Assembly: GCA_963579995.1 (NCBI GenBank)
Contig: CAUZIY010000158.1
Coordinates: 1-7,121, forward strand
Direction of reading: 5' to 3'
Source of the DNA: UBA6626 sp963579995
Lineage (GTDB): Bacteria > Planctomycetota > Phycisphaerae > Phycisphaerales > Phycisphaeraceae
DNA length: 7,121 bases
The translations under genes and the position numbers were made by a program. The notes beneath the pieces were generated by a model. The model was not told the origin of the DNA. It worked only from the letters and a program-made list of their open reading frames with translations, and did not search any database. Below are positions 1 to 7,121 of the stretch, in pieces; the stretch's first letter is position 1; each line of letters opens with the position of its first letter.

Positions 1-420
1 GAGCCCCCATTTGCAATTACGGCATGGATTGCTCTTGATGATGCGGATGTTGAAAATGGTTGCATGCGCGTAATTCCCGGCAGCCACAGGCTGGGCTTGT
101 TGCCGCATCGCGAGTCTGAGCAACAGGGAAATATATTGGGTCAAAATCAGGAGATTGATTTGGCGCAATTCGATGCGTCAACGGCTGTGGATTTCGTGCT
201 CAAGGCGGGCAGTGCGTCATTGCATCATGGTGAATTGATTCATGGATCAAACCCAAACGGCTCCCGGCGGAGGCGTTGCGGGATGACCGTACGCTTTTCC
301 ATCCCGGAGGTACGTCCTGTCAAGACAGGAGAACACCCATTTTGTGATCGGCCCGTACTGGTTTGTGGTGAAGATCGGTACGGCCATTTTGAATATGTGC
401 CCAAGCCGGATTTTGCATAG
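1..420 (+). CDS. Phytanoyl-CoA dioxygenase (PhyH) family protein, C-terminal part (5' end outside window)
   Basis: The open frame runs from base 1 without a start to a TAG at 418-420, leaving 139 visible residues; the first internal ATG (64) is not the start because the conserved PhyH stretch ITAWIALDD...ENGC lies before it. What follows is typical of the double-stranded beta-helix core of PhyH non-haem Fe(II)/2-oxoglutarate oxygenases: the VIPGSH motif directly after ENGCM, then the distal iron-binding histidine in LIHGSNPN (visible residue 81), and an arginine (visible residue 98, in MTVRFSIP) that should bind the 2-oxoglutarate carboxylate. The proximal HxD pair lies off the left edge. By family the enzyme hydroxylates a small molecule in the cytoplasm; the substrate cannot be told. 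It converges on the PhyH gene at 577-1359, of which it is a paralogue. The truncation is only the window edge, and I see no disruption. Confidence 0.9.
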   Translation, partial: EPPFAITAWIALDDADVENGCMRVIPGSHRLGLLPHRESEQQGNILGQNQEIDLAQFDASTAVDFVLKAGSASLHHGELIHGSNPNGSRRRRCGMTVRFSIPEVRPVKTGEHPFCDRPVLVCGEDRYGHFEYVPKPDFA

Positions 421-576
421 ACCATGTTGTCATTTAGATCAAGGTGGTCTGTGAATGGGCGAAGAATTGCGCGGGATACCTAGTCTTGGGTGGGGCGGAA
501 ATGTCATCTTGTATAGCTCTATGCTGTGAACCCCAGATTTTGTTTCGGAGATCTGTGGGTATCAATAATCATTATT
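421..576. other. Convergent intergenic region with weak stem-loops
   Basis: This 156-base gap lies between the converging stop codons of the two PhyH genes. It holds two possible stem-loops. One is a 6-bp repeat AGACCA/TGGTCT (419-424 with 445-450) overlapping the upstream stop. The other is CAGAT/ATCTG (534-538 with 551-555), extended by CCC/GGG (531-533 with 557-559) across a one-base bulge. Neither is followed by a T-run on either strand, so I do not call them intrinsic terminators. No credible small gene is visible. Confidence 0.35.
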
Positions 577-1359
577 TCAGGTATGCGCGGTTGGATTGAT
601 ACTTGATCCGCACAGCAGCATGGACTGTTTCCATATGGTTGAATCATCTGGGATCGCTGCATTGCGATAGGTTGGTGCGAAGGACCAGCGGTCCTGCCCG
701 CTGGTATTTGGATACGAACTATGGGCCAAAAGATCGTGGAAAAAAAGGACATCTCCCGGTTCCAGTTCCAGGCATAAGATGGGCCGACCTTTCACATCTT
801 CACTCTTTATTTGTTTCTTAAAGGTCTTTTTGTCATTCATGTCAACCATTTGGGCAATGGAATGGTGACTGGCAGGGATCACTTTCAGGCACCCATTGGA
901 TTTGTTCGCCTGGTCAAGAGCAATCCACGCCGTGATTTTATGGCTACCTTTCCAGTAGAACCAATCCTGATGCCAAGGCGAGGCGAATGAAACACGAGGG
1001 TTCTTAAAGATGGTTTTAGCGCTTAAAAATTCCACATCGGGGCCAACCAGTGATTGTAATGCAGTGACCATCCGTTGATCGACTACCCAGTGTTGAAGTG
1101 ACGAGTCAAGTTCATCAGCGAACCAGACCTGGATACCTTTTGCGGTCCGTTGAGGATCCTCCGCCGACACCAACTTCACGATATGGTTTTTCAACGCAGC
1201 CAATTCCTGTGGGTAGAACATGCCCCTTGCAAGATAAAATCCATCGCGATGGTAAGATTCCACATCCTTGGATGTGAATAGTTGTGACGCTTCGTTCCTG
1301 GTCATTTTCATGTGCCGTGGGGGTGATGTGGTCTTATAGGGTGTGTGTTTGGGCGACAT
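577..1359 (-). CDS. Phytanoyl-CoA dioxygenase (PhyH) family protein
   Basis: A complete Fe(II)/2-oxoglutarate-dependent oxygenase of the PhyH family, 260 residues from the chosen start, normal for the family. The N-terminal part has the usual opening (SKDVESYHRDGFYLARG). The iron-binding HxD is in SPWHQDWFYW (H130, D132), followed by KITAWIALD and NGCLKVIPASH (the common PGSH is PASH here). The distal histidine is in DLLAHSSYPN (H213), and R224 in QDRWSF is the likely 2-oxoglutarate anchor, so all catalytic residues are present. Start: the ATG at 1359 overlaps the TAA of the upstream CMD-like gene (TAATG), which suggests translational coupling. ATGs at 1311 and 1305 would give an N-terminus closer to family norm but have no visible Shine-Dalgarno; a longer in-frame reading to 1398 lies inside the CMD gene. 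Substrate unknown. It is the second gene of a minus-strand operon. Confidence 0.88.
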   Translation of the reverse strand: MSPKHTPYKTTSPPRHMKMTRNEASQLFTSKDVESYHRDGFYLARGMFYPQELAALKNHIVKLVSAEDPQRTAKGIQVWFADELDSSLQHWVVDQRMVTALQSLVGPDVEFLSAKTIFKNPRVSFASPWHQDWFYWKGSHKITAWIALDQANKSNGCLKVIPASHHSIAQMVDMNDKKTFKKQIKSEDVKGRPILCLELEPGDVLFFHDLLAHSSYPNTSGQDRWSFAPTYRNAAIPDDSTIWKQSMLLCGSSINPTAHT

Positions 1360-1697
1360 TAGCTGCCGCGTTCGAATTGCTGGTGTGCCCACGTCCATGC
1401 CGCGACAGTGGTAGGAAAGCCCACGGTGTTCATCCCCAGGAGGATTGCCTGTTCAATATCCTCCTTACTTGCACCATGTTGCATCGCCCGGCGGACGTGG
1501 CTACGCAGGGCAGATTCCAAATTGGCGCCAACGCATATGCCAATCTTAATCAGAGCGCAGGTCTTGGCATCCAGTGGGCCGGCGGAAGCGACCGTCTCTG
1601 CGACTTGCTCGTGTGCTTGGCCCAGTGCTGGATATTTCGCTACAAAGTCCTTGAAGGTTTGTGGCAACTTCTGTTTTGTGTCATTGGTTTGTTCCAT
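1359..1697 (-). CDS. Carboxymuconolactone decarboxylase (CMD)/AhpD-like family protein
   Basis: A 112-residue, all-alpha protein of the CMD family (PF02627-like by eye). The core runs over about residues 43-105: a K..CALIKIGICVGANLE helix, then SHVRRAMQHGASKEDI with the conserved histidine H67, then QAILLGMNTVGFPTTVAAW. Members with the redox motif CxxCxxH act as AhpD-like thiol peroxidases; here those cysteine positions are E61 and L64, so disulphide peroxidase chemistry is unlikely even though C47 and C55 occur nearby. It may instead act as a decarboxylase- or isomerase-like enzyme, or as a structural partner; this is inference. The start ATG at 1697 has a full GGAGGT Shine-Dalgarno (1705-1710) seven bases upstream. 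Its stop overlaps the start of the PhyH gene, so the two proteins are probably made together. Confidence 0.88.
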   Translation of the reverse strand: MEQTNDTKQKLPQTFKDFVAKYPALGQAHEQVAETVASAGPLDAKTCALIKIGICVGANLESALRSHVRRAMQHGASKEDIEQAILLGMNTVGFPTTVAAWTWAHQQFERGS

Positions 1698-1704
1698 GGG
1701 GGAA

Positions 1705-1710
1705 ACCTCC
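1705..1710 (-). promoter_or_regulatory. Shine-Dalgarno of the CMD-like gene
   Basis: GGAGGT on the minus strand, seven bases before the ATG at 1697. It is an almost ideal ribosome binding site and fixes the start of the CMD-like gene. Confidence 0.85.
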
Positions 1711-1821
1711 GGAGAAAGGGGCTGTGGTGTATCATTACTTTCACGATTGTAGCGAGAAAAAGACGGTGGCGTGATTGGAGTATTTCCTGATCTCGCCAGT
1801 ATATATGGATTTGTTAGGCTG

Positions 1822-1831
1822 GACTTAAGTC
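1822..1831. promoter_or_regulatory. 10-bp palindrome, possible operator
   Basis: GACTTAAGTC is an exact palindrome lying 67 bases before the dimethylformamidase-like start and inside the weak plus-strand promoter candidate. A dimeric regulator controlling one or both divergent units could bind here. This is inference; a 10-bp palindrome can also occur by chance. Confidence 0.25.
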
Positions 1832-1884
1832 AGTATCCAATGAAGAAACAGGTACTAGCTCGGCCATCAGACTTGAAAGGCAAA

Positions 1885-1890
1885 GGTGAT
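1885..1890 (+). promoter_or_regulatory. Shine-Dalgarno of the dimethylformamidase-like gene
   Basis: GGTGAT, within AAAGGTGAT, is complementary to the standard 16S 3' tail and ends seven bases before the ATG at 1898. This favours that ATG over the in-frame GTG at 1886, which would sit inside the site itself. Confidence 0.65.
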
Positions 1891-1897
1891 AAATAAA

Positions 1898-3280
1898 ATG
1901 AAGCGAGAACATATCTGGGCTCACCATGAGCAAGACGCAACGATTTACTGGAAGCTTGCTGAAGGGGGGTATGCTGACCGCATGAGTGTGCGGCAGGGTG
2001 AATTGGTGACATTATGCATCTCGAATTCGCGGTCCTATTACGATGTGTTTGTGTTTCATGAAGGTGCCGGCCGGAAACTCATGAAGACGATTGAAGGGTT
2101 ACGCGGGGAACTTCAACCGGTGCCTGAATTGGGTTACCAGGATGGATTTGGCTGGAAGCCCACGGCATCGTTTGCGGTTCCGCGTGATTGGAAAAGTGGT
2201 GTTTACATTGCGTCATTTGCTACTGCGCAAGGGATGCGTGAAATTATTTTTGTAGTACGTCCAGCCGCGCCACAGGCGCCGCTTCTGTTGACGCTTGCTG
2301 CTAATACCTATGCGGCCTACAACAACGTTGGCGGTAAAAGTTTCTACGACTACATTTCTACTGATCGCCAACATGCTAAGTTGGTGAGTTTCCAAAGGCC
2401 GTTGCAGCCAAACGTTCTTGGTAACTTTTATATCTGGGACCAGTTTGTGACCTCATGGCTCGATGCGGAAGGTTACGGAGTGGATTACTGTGTAAACGCC
2501 GATCACGATACTGAGCCAAGTTTGCTTGAGGCTTACAACGCCAATATGCGGATTGGGCACGATGAATACAACAGCATCAATGAATGCATGCAGTTACAGG
2601 AGTTTACGCGACGTGGTGGAAACCTGTTGTTGTTTTCTGGCAATGCCTTTTGTAGTTTGGTCGAGGTGCGTGGTGGTGGCAGCCAGCTTTTCTGCGCGAA
2701 GCCACACTACCATGATCCGCCGAATTCAGAGAAGCCGGAAACATCCTTTCTCGAATTCATTGACAATCAACGTCAACGGACCATCGGTATTTCGTATACC
2801 TCGTTCGTTCACGCCAAGACGGATAGACCGGGAGTGTTTATCGCTCCATCGTCATCTGAATTCGGCTTTTACCGAGTGGTTGACCCGGACCACTGGGCGT
2901 TTGAGGGGACTAATTTGAAATCCGGCGATGAATTTGGGCGTGAAGATTCGATCGTGGGCGTGGAATGCGATGCGGCCGAGCTTGAATTTGTCGAGGGGCA
3001 GCCTCGTTATACAGGGCGTGATGGCGTATCACCAGAATACAAGGTCATTGCTTTGGCAGATGCCGCAGTGAGTGGATTGATCGAATCGAGCGGGCGCAAA
3101 GTTCGTGACGAAGTTGTTGGCGAAGGGAATGCCTATGCCACGATTGGTGTGAATGAAACGGAATTTAAAGGGACGATCTTTAATGCCGCGACGATTGAAT
3201 GGGGCCATGGACTGTATCGAGATGATTCACCGGTGGCCACCATCACCCGGAATGTTCTCAATCGGTTGGGTAAAGGGTGA
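1898..3280 (+). CDS. N,N-dimethylformamidase large (beta) subunit-like protein
   Basis: A 460-residue protein resembling the C-terminal two domains of the large subunit of N,N-dimethylformamidase (DMFA2-type). Residues about 1-122 form a beta-rich domain (SVRQGELVTLCISNSRSYY, then SGVYIASFA and EIIFVV). From about 128 comes a class-I amidotransferase-like fold: PLLLTLAANTYAAYNN (Y138, Y141), YIWDQFVTSWLDAEGY, GHDEY (H221, E223, Y224), RRGGNLLLFSGN. The protein closes with IEWGHGL and ITRNVLNRL. Known enzymes use a mononuclear iron held by two tyrosines and a glutamate; Y138 or Y141, Y224 and E223 are plausible counterparts, but I could not align them. The well-studied large subunit is about 760 residues, so this is a short form, and no small-subunit gene is visible. 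The predicted role is hydrolysis of an N-substituted amide or formamide in the cytoplasm, since no signal peptide is seen. It is divergent from the CMD-PhyH operon. An alternative GTG start lies at 1886. Confidence 0.8.
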   Translation: MKREHIWAHHEQDATIYWKLAEGGYADRMSVRQGELVTLCISNSRSYYDVFVFHEGAGRKLMKTIEGLRGELQPVPELGYQDGFGWKPTASFAVPRDWKSGVYIASFATAQGMREIIFVVRPAAPQAPLLLTLAANTYAAYNNVGGKSFYDYISTDRQHAKLVSFQRPLQPNVLGNFYIWDQFVTSWLDAEGYGVDYCVNADHDTEPSLLEAYNANMRIGHDEYNSINECMQLQEFTRRGGNLLLFSGNAFCSLVEVRGGGSQLFCAKPHYHDPPNSEKPETSFLEFIDNQRQRTIGISYTSFVHAKTDRPGVFIAPSSSEFGFYRVVDPDHWAFEGTNLKSGDEFGREDSIVGVECDAAELEFVEGQPRYTGRDGVSPEYKVIALADAAVSGLIESSGRKVRDEVVGEGNAYATIGVNETEFKGTIFNAATIEWGHGLYRDDSPVATITRNVLNRLGKG

Positions 3281-3426
3281 AAGTGGGGTGGGTTGCGGGG
3301 ACGTCCTGGGCGCAGGAATAAGGGTTATTATAGATAAGGATGCTTGCTGGTGACCCGGTGGGGCCTGGGAGTAGCTTGATTGCTGGTCGATCTTCTTTTG
3401 TATGATTTTGCATTATGTTAGTTTGG

Positions 3427-3465
3427 TGTTTATTCGGAACAGGGGCCCAGTTGGTCCGATAAACA
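3427..3465. repeat. Bulged stem-loop downstream of the dimethylformamidase-like gene
   Basis: TGTTTATTCGGA (3427-3438) pairs with TCCGATAAACA (3455-3465), giving 11 base pairs with one bulged T. The loop includes the palindrome GGGCCC and a possible AAC/GTT extension of the stem. It sits about 150 bases after the gene and 40 before the rRNA promoter. There is no T-run on either side, so it is not a standard intrinsic terminator; it may stabilise a 3' end or bind a protein. Confidence 0.5.
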
Positions 3466-3505
3466 TGGATCGGGGCGGCGTTAGTGGCGCCAGGTGGAGG
3501 GTTAT

Positions 3506-3533
3506 TTGACACGCCGGGGTGCGGAACTATGAT
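3506..3533 (+). promoter_or_regulatory. Sigma-70-like promoter of the 23S-5S operon
   Basis: TTGACA (3506-3511, six of six consensus bases) is followed after 16 bases by TATGAT (3528-3533, five of six). Transcription should start near 3540, about 350 bases before the 23S, with boxA about 100 bases into the transcript. Position and quality fit a dedicated promoter for an rRNA unit that has no 16S gene ahead of it. Confidence 0.65.
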
Positions 3534-3589
3534 TGCCCCTTTCGTGGCAGGCATTGAAGCCAGTTGCGGGATATGAATTGTAAAACTCA

Positions 3590-3599
3590 GTAACGTTAC
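3590..3599. repeat. 10-bp palindrome GTAACGTTAC
   Basis: An exact palindrome about 50 bases after the predicted rRNA transcription start, overlapping the left arm of the boxB-like stem-loop. It could be a protein site or an alternative fold of the leader RNA; no function can be assigned. Confidence 0.3.
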
Positions 3600-3625
3600 C
3601 CATAGACATCAAGTTGATTTGGGTA
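3597..3625 (+). promoter_or_regulatory. boxB-like stem-loop before boxA
   Basis: TACCCA (3597-3602) pairs with TGGGTA (3620-3625), and inside it ATCAA (3608-3612) pairs with TTGAT (3614-3618). It lies 11 bases before boxA. In characterised rrn leaders a boxB hairpin precedes boxA in this order, so I call it boxB-like by position; its sequence has no diagnostic value. Confidence 0.4.
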
Positions 3626-3636
3626 TTCTGCTGAAT

Positions 3637-3649
3637 TGTTCTTTGACAA
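3637..3649 (+). promoter_or_regulatory. boxA antitermination element of the 23S leader
   Basis: TGTTCTTTGACAA matches the E. coli rrn boxA core TGCTCTTTAACA at 10 of 12 positions and resembles the GTTCTTTGA forms seen before 23S genes in other phyla. In RNA form boxA is bound by NusB/S10 and protects untranslated rRNA transcripts from Rho. Its presence ahead of a 23S lacking an upstream 16S implies that the unit carries its own antitermination signal. The TTGACA inside it could be misread as a -35 box, but the nearest TATAAT is 23 bases away. Confidence 0.65.
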
Positions 3650-3650
3650 G

Positions 3651-3677
3651 TTGATAGGTCGATTTGTCGCTTATAAT
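3651..3677 (+). promoter_or_regulatory. Possible second promoter after boxA
   Basis: TTGATA (3651-3656) and a perfect TATAAT (3672-3677) are separated by only 15 bases, which is short. If used, transcripts would start near 3684 and lack boxA. The leader is locally AT-rich, so chance is a real alternative. Confidence 0.25.
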
Positions 3678-3816
3678 TATAGTGACACCGAAAGTCGATG
3701 CATTTGAGGTGCTTGTCCACTAAGGCGTAATGCAATGGTGGATCGCTGTGCTGAGATGATCAGGCAGCGGATCATTTGACCTCGGATTGAATTTACTGCA
3801 ATTGTTTGACGCTGAC

Positions 3817-3844
3817 ATTAAAACACAGTTCAATGTGTTTTAAT
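3817..3844. repeat. Perfect 11-bp inverted repeat in the 23S leader
   Basis: ATTAAAACACA (3817-3827) and TGTGTTTTAAT (3834-3844) are exact complements around a six-base loop. It lies 46 bases before the 23S 5' end. The arms are AT-rich and no separate T-tract follows, so termination is doubtful. Leader processing or a protein-binding site is possible. Confidence 0.65.
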
Positions 3845-3871
3845 AAAAGGTTTGAGCAGTTGCTGGTGTGT

Positions 3872-3890
3872 TCGGTCTATAGGTCGGTGT

Positions 3891-3891
<1 letters not shown>
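3872..3891 (+). other. 5' arm of the 23S processing stem
   Basis: GGTCGGTGTG (3882-3891) is the exact complement of CACACCGACC (6760-6769) after the 23S. Outside it, TCGGTC (3872-3877) pairs with GATCGA (6773-6778) with one G-U pair. The stem continues inward into helix 1 of the 23S (3893-3898 with 6753-6758). Such a duplex brings both ends of the precursor together and is the usual RNase III substrate. Confidence 0.75.
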
Positions 3892-6759
<2,868 letters not shown>

Positions 6760-6762
<3 letters not shown>

Positions 6763-6778
6763 ACCGACCCTGGATCGA
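6760..6778 (+). other. 3' arm of the 23S processing stem
   Basis: CACACCGACC followed by GATCGA pairs with 3872-3891 upstream of the 23S, as described for the 5' arm. Its perfect 10-bp core helps to define the mature 3' end at about 6762. Confidence 0.75.
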
Positions 6779-6984
6779 GCCATTCAATGGCAATGGGGTT
6801 GAGTTGGTGATTATGCATCTTGGATAGCAACGATGGATGGTGTTACTGACTAGCGATGTTTCGGGCATGCTTGCTTCATCCTGTGAAGAGCAGGGTAAGT
6901 GGTTAGTTGTCGCTAAAAATATTCGATATTCGACCTGTCATATGTAAAAGGACGGTTGTCTTGGCGTCGGCTGAGATAATCGCT
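6763..6984. other. 23S-5S spacer
   Basis: A 222-base spacer with no recognisable tRNA fold and no believable open reading frame. After the processing-stem arm it contains only small repeats: the palindrome CCATTCAATGG (6780-6790) and two tandem copies of ATATTCG (6919-6932). It is probably removed during precursor processing. Confidence 0.7.
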
Positions 6985-7093
6985 TGCCGGTGACCACAGC
7001 AGCGGGGCCACACCTGATCCCATCCCGAACTCAGCAGTTAAGCCCGCCGCGCCGATGATACTGCCTCAGCGGGAAAGTAGGTCATTGCCGGCT
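6985..7093 (+). rRNA. rrf: 5S ribosomal RNA
   Basis: Recognised by the conserved core CCACACCTGATCCCATCCCG then AACTCAG, by GCGCCGATGATACTG and by GGGAAAGTAGGTC. Helix I forms between GCCGGTGA (6986-6993) and TTGCCGGC (7085-7092) with two G-U pairs, which sets the ends. The length is about 109 nt against 120 in E. coli; 5S RNAs of about 109-111 nt have been reported for planctomycetes. It is co-transcribed with the 23S in the usual 23S-5S order. Confidence 0.95.
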
Positions 7094-7100
7094 TTTTTCA

Positions 7101-7121
7101 GCCCCGCGGCCCTAAAGGCTG
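7101..7121 (+). terminator. Intrinsic terminator of the rRNA operon, cut by the window end
   Basis: GCCCCGCGGCC (7101-7111) looks like the left arm of a GC-rich hairpin with loop CTAAA. The first five bases of the right arm, GGCTG (7117-7121), already pair with CGGCC (7107-7111, one G-U), and then the window stops. A T6 run (7093-7098) lies between the 5S and the hairpin. The rest of the right arm and the expected T-tract are outside the window, so this is a partial call. Confidence 0.55.

Larger units (their letters stand above)
1698..1897. other. Divergent intergenic regulatory region
   Basis: This gap of about 200 bases separates the leftward CMD-PhyH operon from the rightward dimethylformamidase-like gene, so promoters for both directions should lie here. 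I see only weak candidates. On the minus strand a TACAAT (1751 down to 1746) resembles a -10 box but has no good -35. On the plus strand TTGTTA (1811-1816) sits 17 bases before TATCCA (1834-1839). The clearest element is the palindrome listed separately at 1822-1831. No open reading frame in it looks real. Confidence 0.5.
3281..3890. other. Long non-coding region and leader of the 23S-5S operon
   Basis: These 610 bases separate the dimethylformamidase-like gene from the 23S rRNA and contain no 16S or tRNA gene. The short open frames here are proline-rich or featureless and lack ribosome binding sites and family resemblance, so I treat the region as non-coding. It holds, in order: a bulged stem-loop (3427-3465), a sigma-70-like promoter (3506-3533), a boxB-like stem-loop and boxA (3597-3649), a second weak promoter candidate (3651-3677), a small stem-loop with ATGATC/GATCAT arms (3756-3775), a perfect inverted repeat (3817-3844) and the 5' half of the 23S processing stem (3872-3891). 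Confidence 0.75.

Noticed and set aside
419..450. AGACCA/TGGTCT stem-loop as a terminator of the first PhyH gene
   Set aside because: Only six base pairs, a 20-base loop and no following T-run.
1284..1790. 168- and 114-codon plus-strand frames opposite the CMD-like gene
   Set aside because: Antisense shadows of the CMD gene, which has a strong Shine-Dalgarno and clear family motifs on the minus strand.
3643..3677. TTGACA (3643-3648) with TATAAT (3672-3677) as one promoter
   Set aside because: The spacer is 23 bases, too long for sigma-70; the TTGACA is better explained as part of boxA.
3258..3735. Two minus-strand open frames (98 and 77 codons) in the gap before the 23S
   Set aside because: Proline-rich or low-information translations without ribosome binding sites or recognisable domains; they overlap the predicted rRNA promoter and boxA.
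6763..6984. A tRNA gene in the 23S-5S spacer
   Set aside because: No acceptor stem, T-loop (GGTTCGA-like) or anticodon arm could be found on either strand.

Overview
The window is bacterial chromosomal DNA of roughly 50% GC. It carries four protein-coding genes (positions 1-3280), then a long non-coding leader, a complete 23S rRNA gene, a spacer and a 5S rRNA gene (3281-7121). No 16S rRNA lies directly upstream of the 23S. A co-directional protein-coding gene ends about 610 bases before it, so the ribosomal RNA genes are unlinked here. Unlinked 16S/23S genes together with a very short 5S RNA (about 109 nt) are known traits of Planctomycetota. A planctomycete or close relative is therefore my best guess, held at moderate confidence, because neither trait is exclusive and I could not run a phylogeny.

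Left part (1-3280). A phytanoyl-CoA dioxygenase (PhyH) family gene enters from the left edge on the + strand and ends at 420. A second, complete PhyH-family gene faces it on the - strand (577-1359). It is preceded on that strand by a carboxymuconolactone decarboxylase (CMD)-like gene (1359-1697), whose stop codon overlaps the PhyH start in a TAATG arrangement, so the two look like one translationally coupled operon. About 200 bases of divergent intergenic DNA with a 10-bp palindrome separate this operon from a + strand gene (1898-3280). That gene encodes a 460-residue protein resembling the large (beta) subunit of N,N-dimethylformamidase. Together these look like a small oxidative/hydrolytic catabolic or tailoring cluster: two Fe(II)/2-oxoglutarate oxygenases, one CMD-fold protein and one amidohydrolase-like protein. 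The substrate cannot be read from the sequence.

Right part (3281-7121). The 610-base leader contains a bulged stem-loop (3427-3465) and a strong sigma-70-type promoter (TTGACA, 16-base spacer, TATGAT). These are followed by a stem-loop and a close match to the rrn antitermination element boxA (boxB-boxA order), and then an exact 11-bp inverted repeat shortly before the 23S. The mature 23S ends are bracketed by a long complementary processing stem. The 23S is about 2.87 kb with intact functional centres and no sign of an intron. After a tRNA-less 222-base spacer comes the 5S gene, and the window ends inside what looks like the operon's intrinsic terminator hairpin. The 23S-5S unit thus appears to be an autonomous rRNA operon with its own promoter and antitermination leader.
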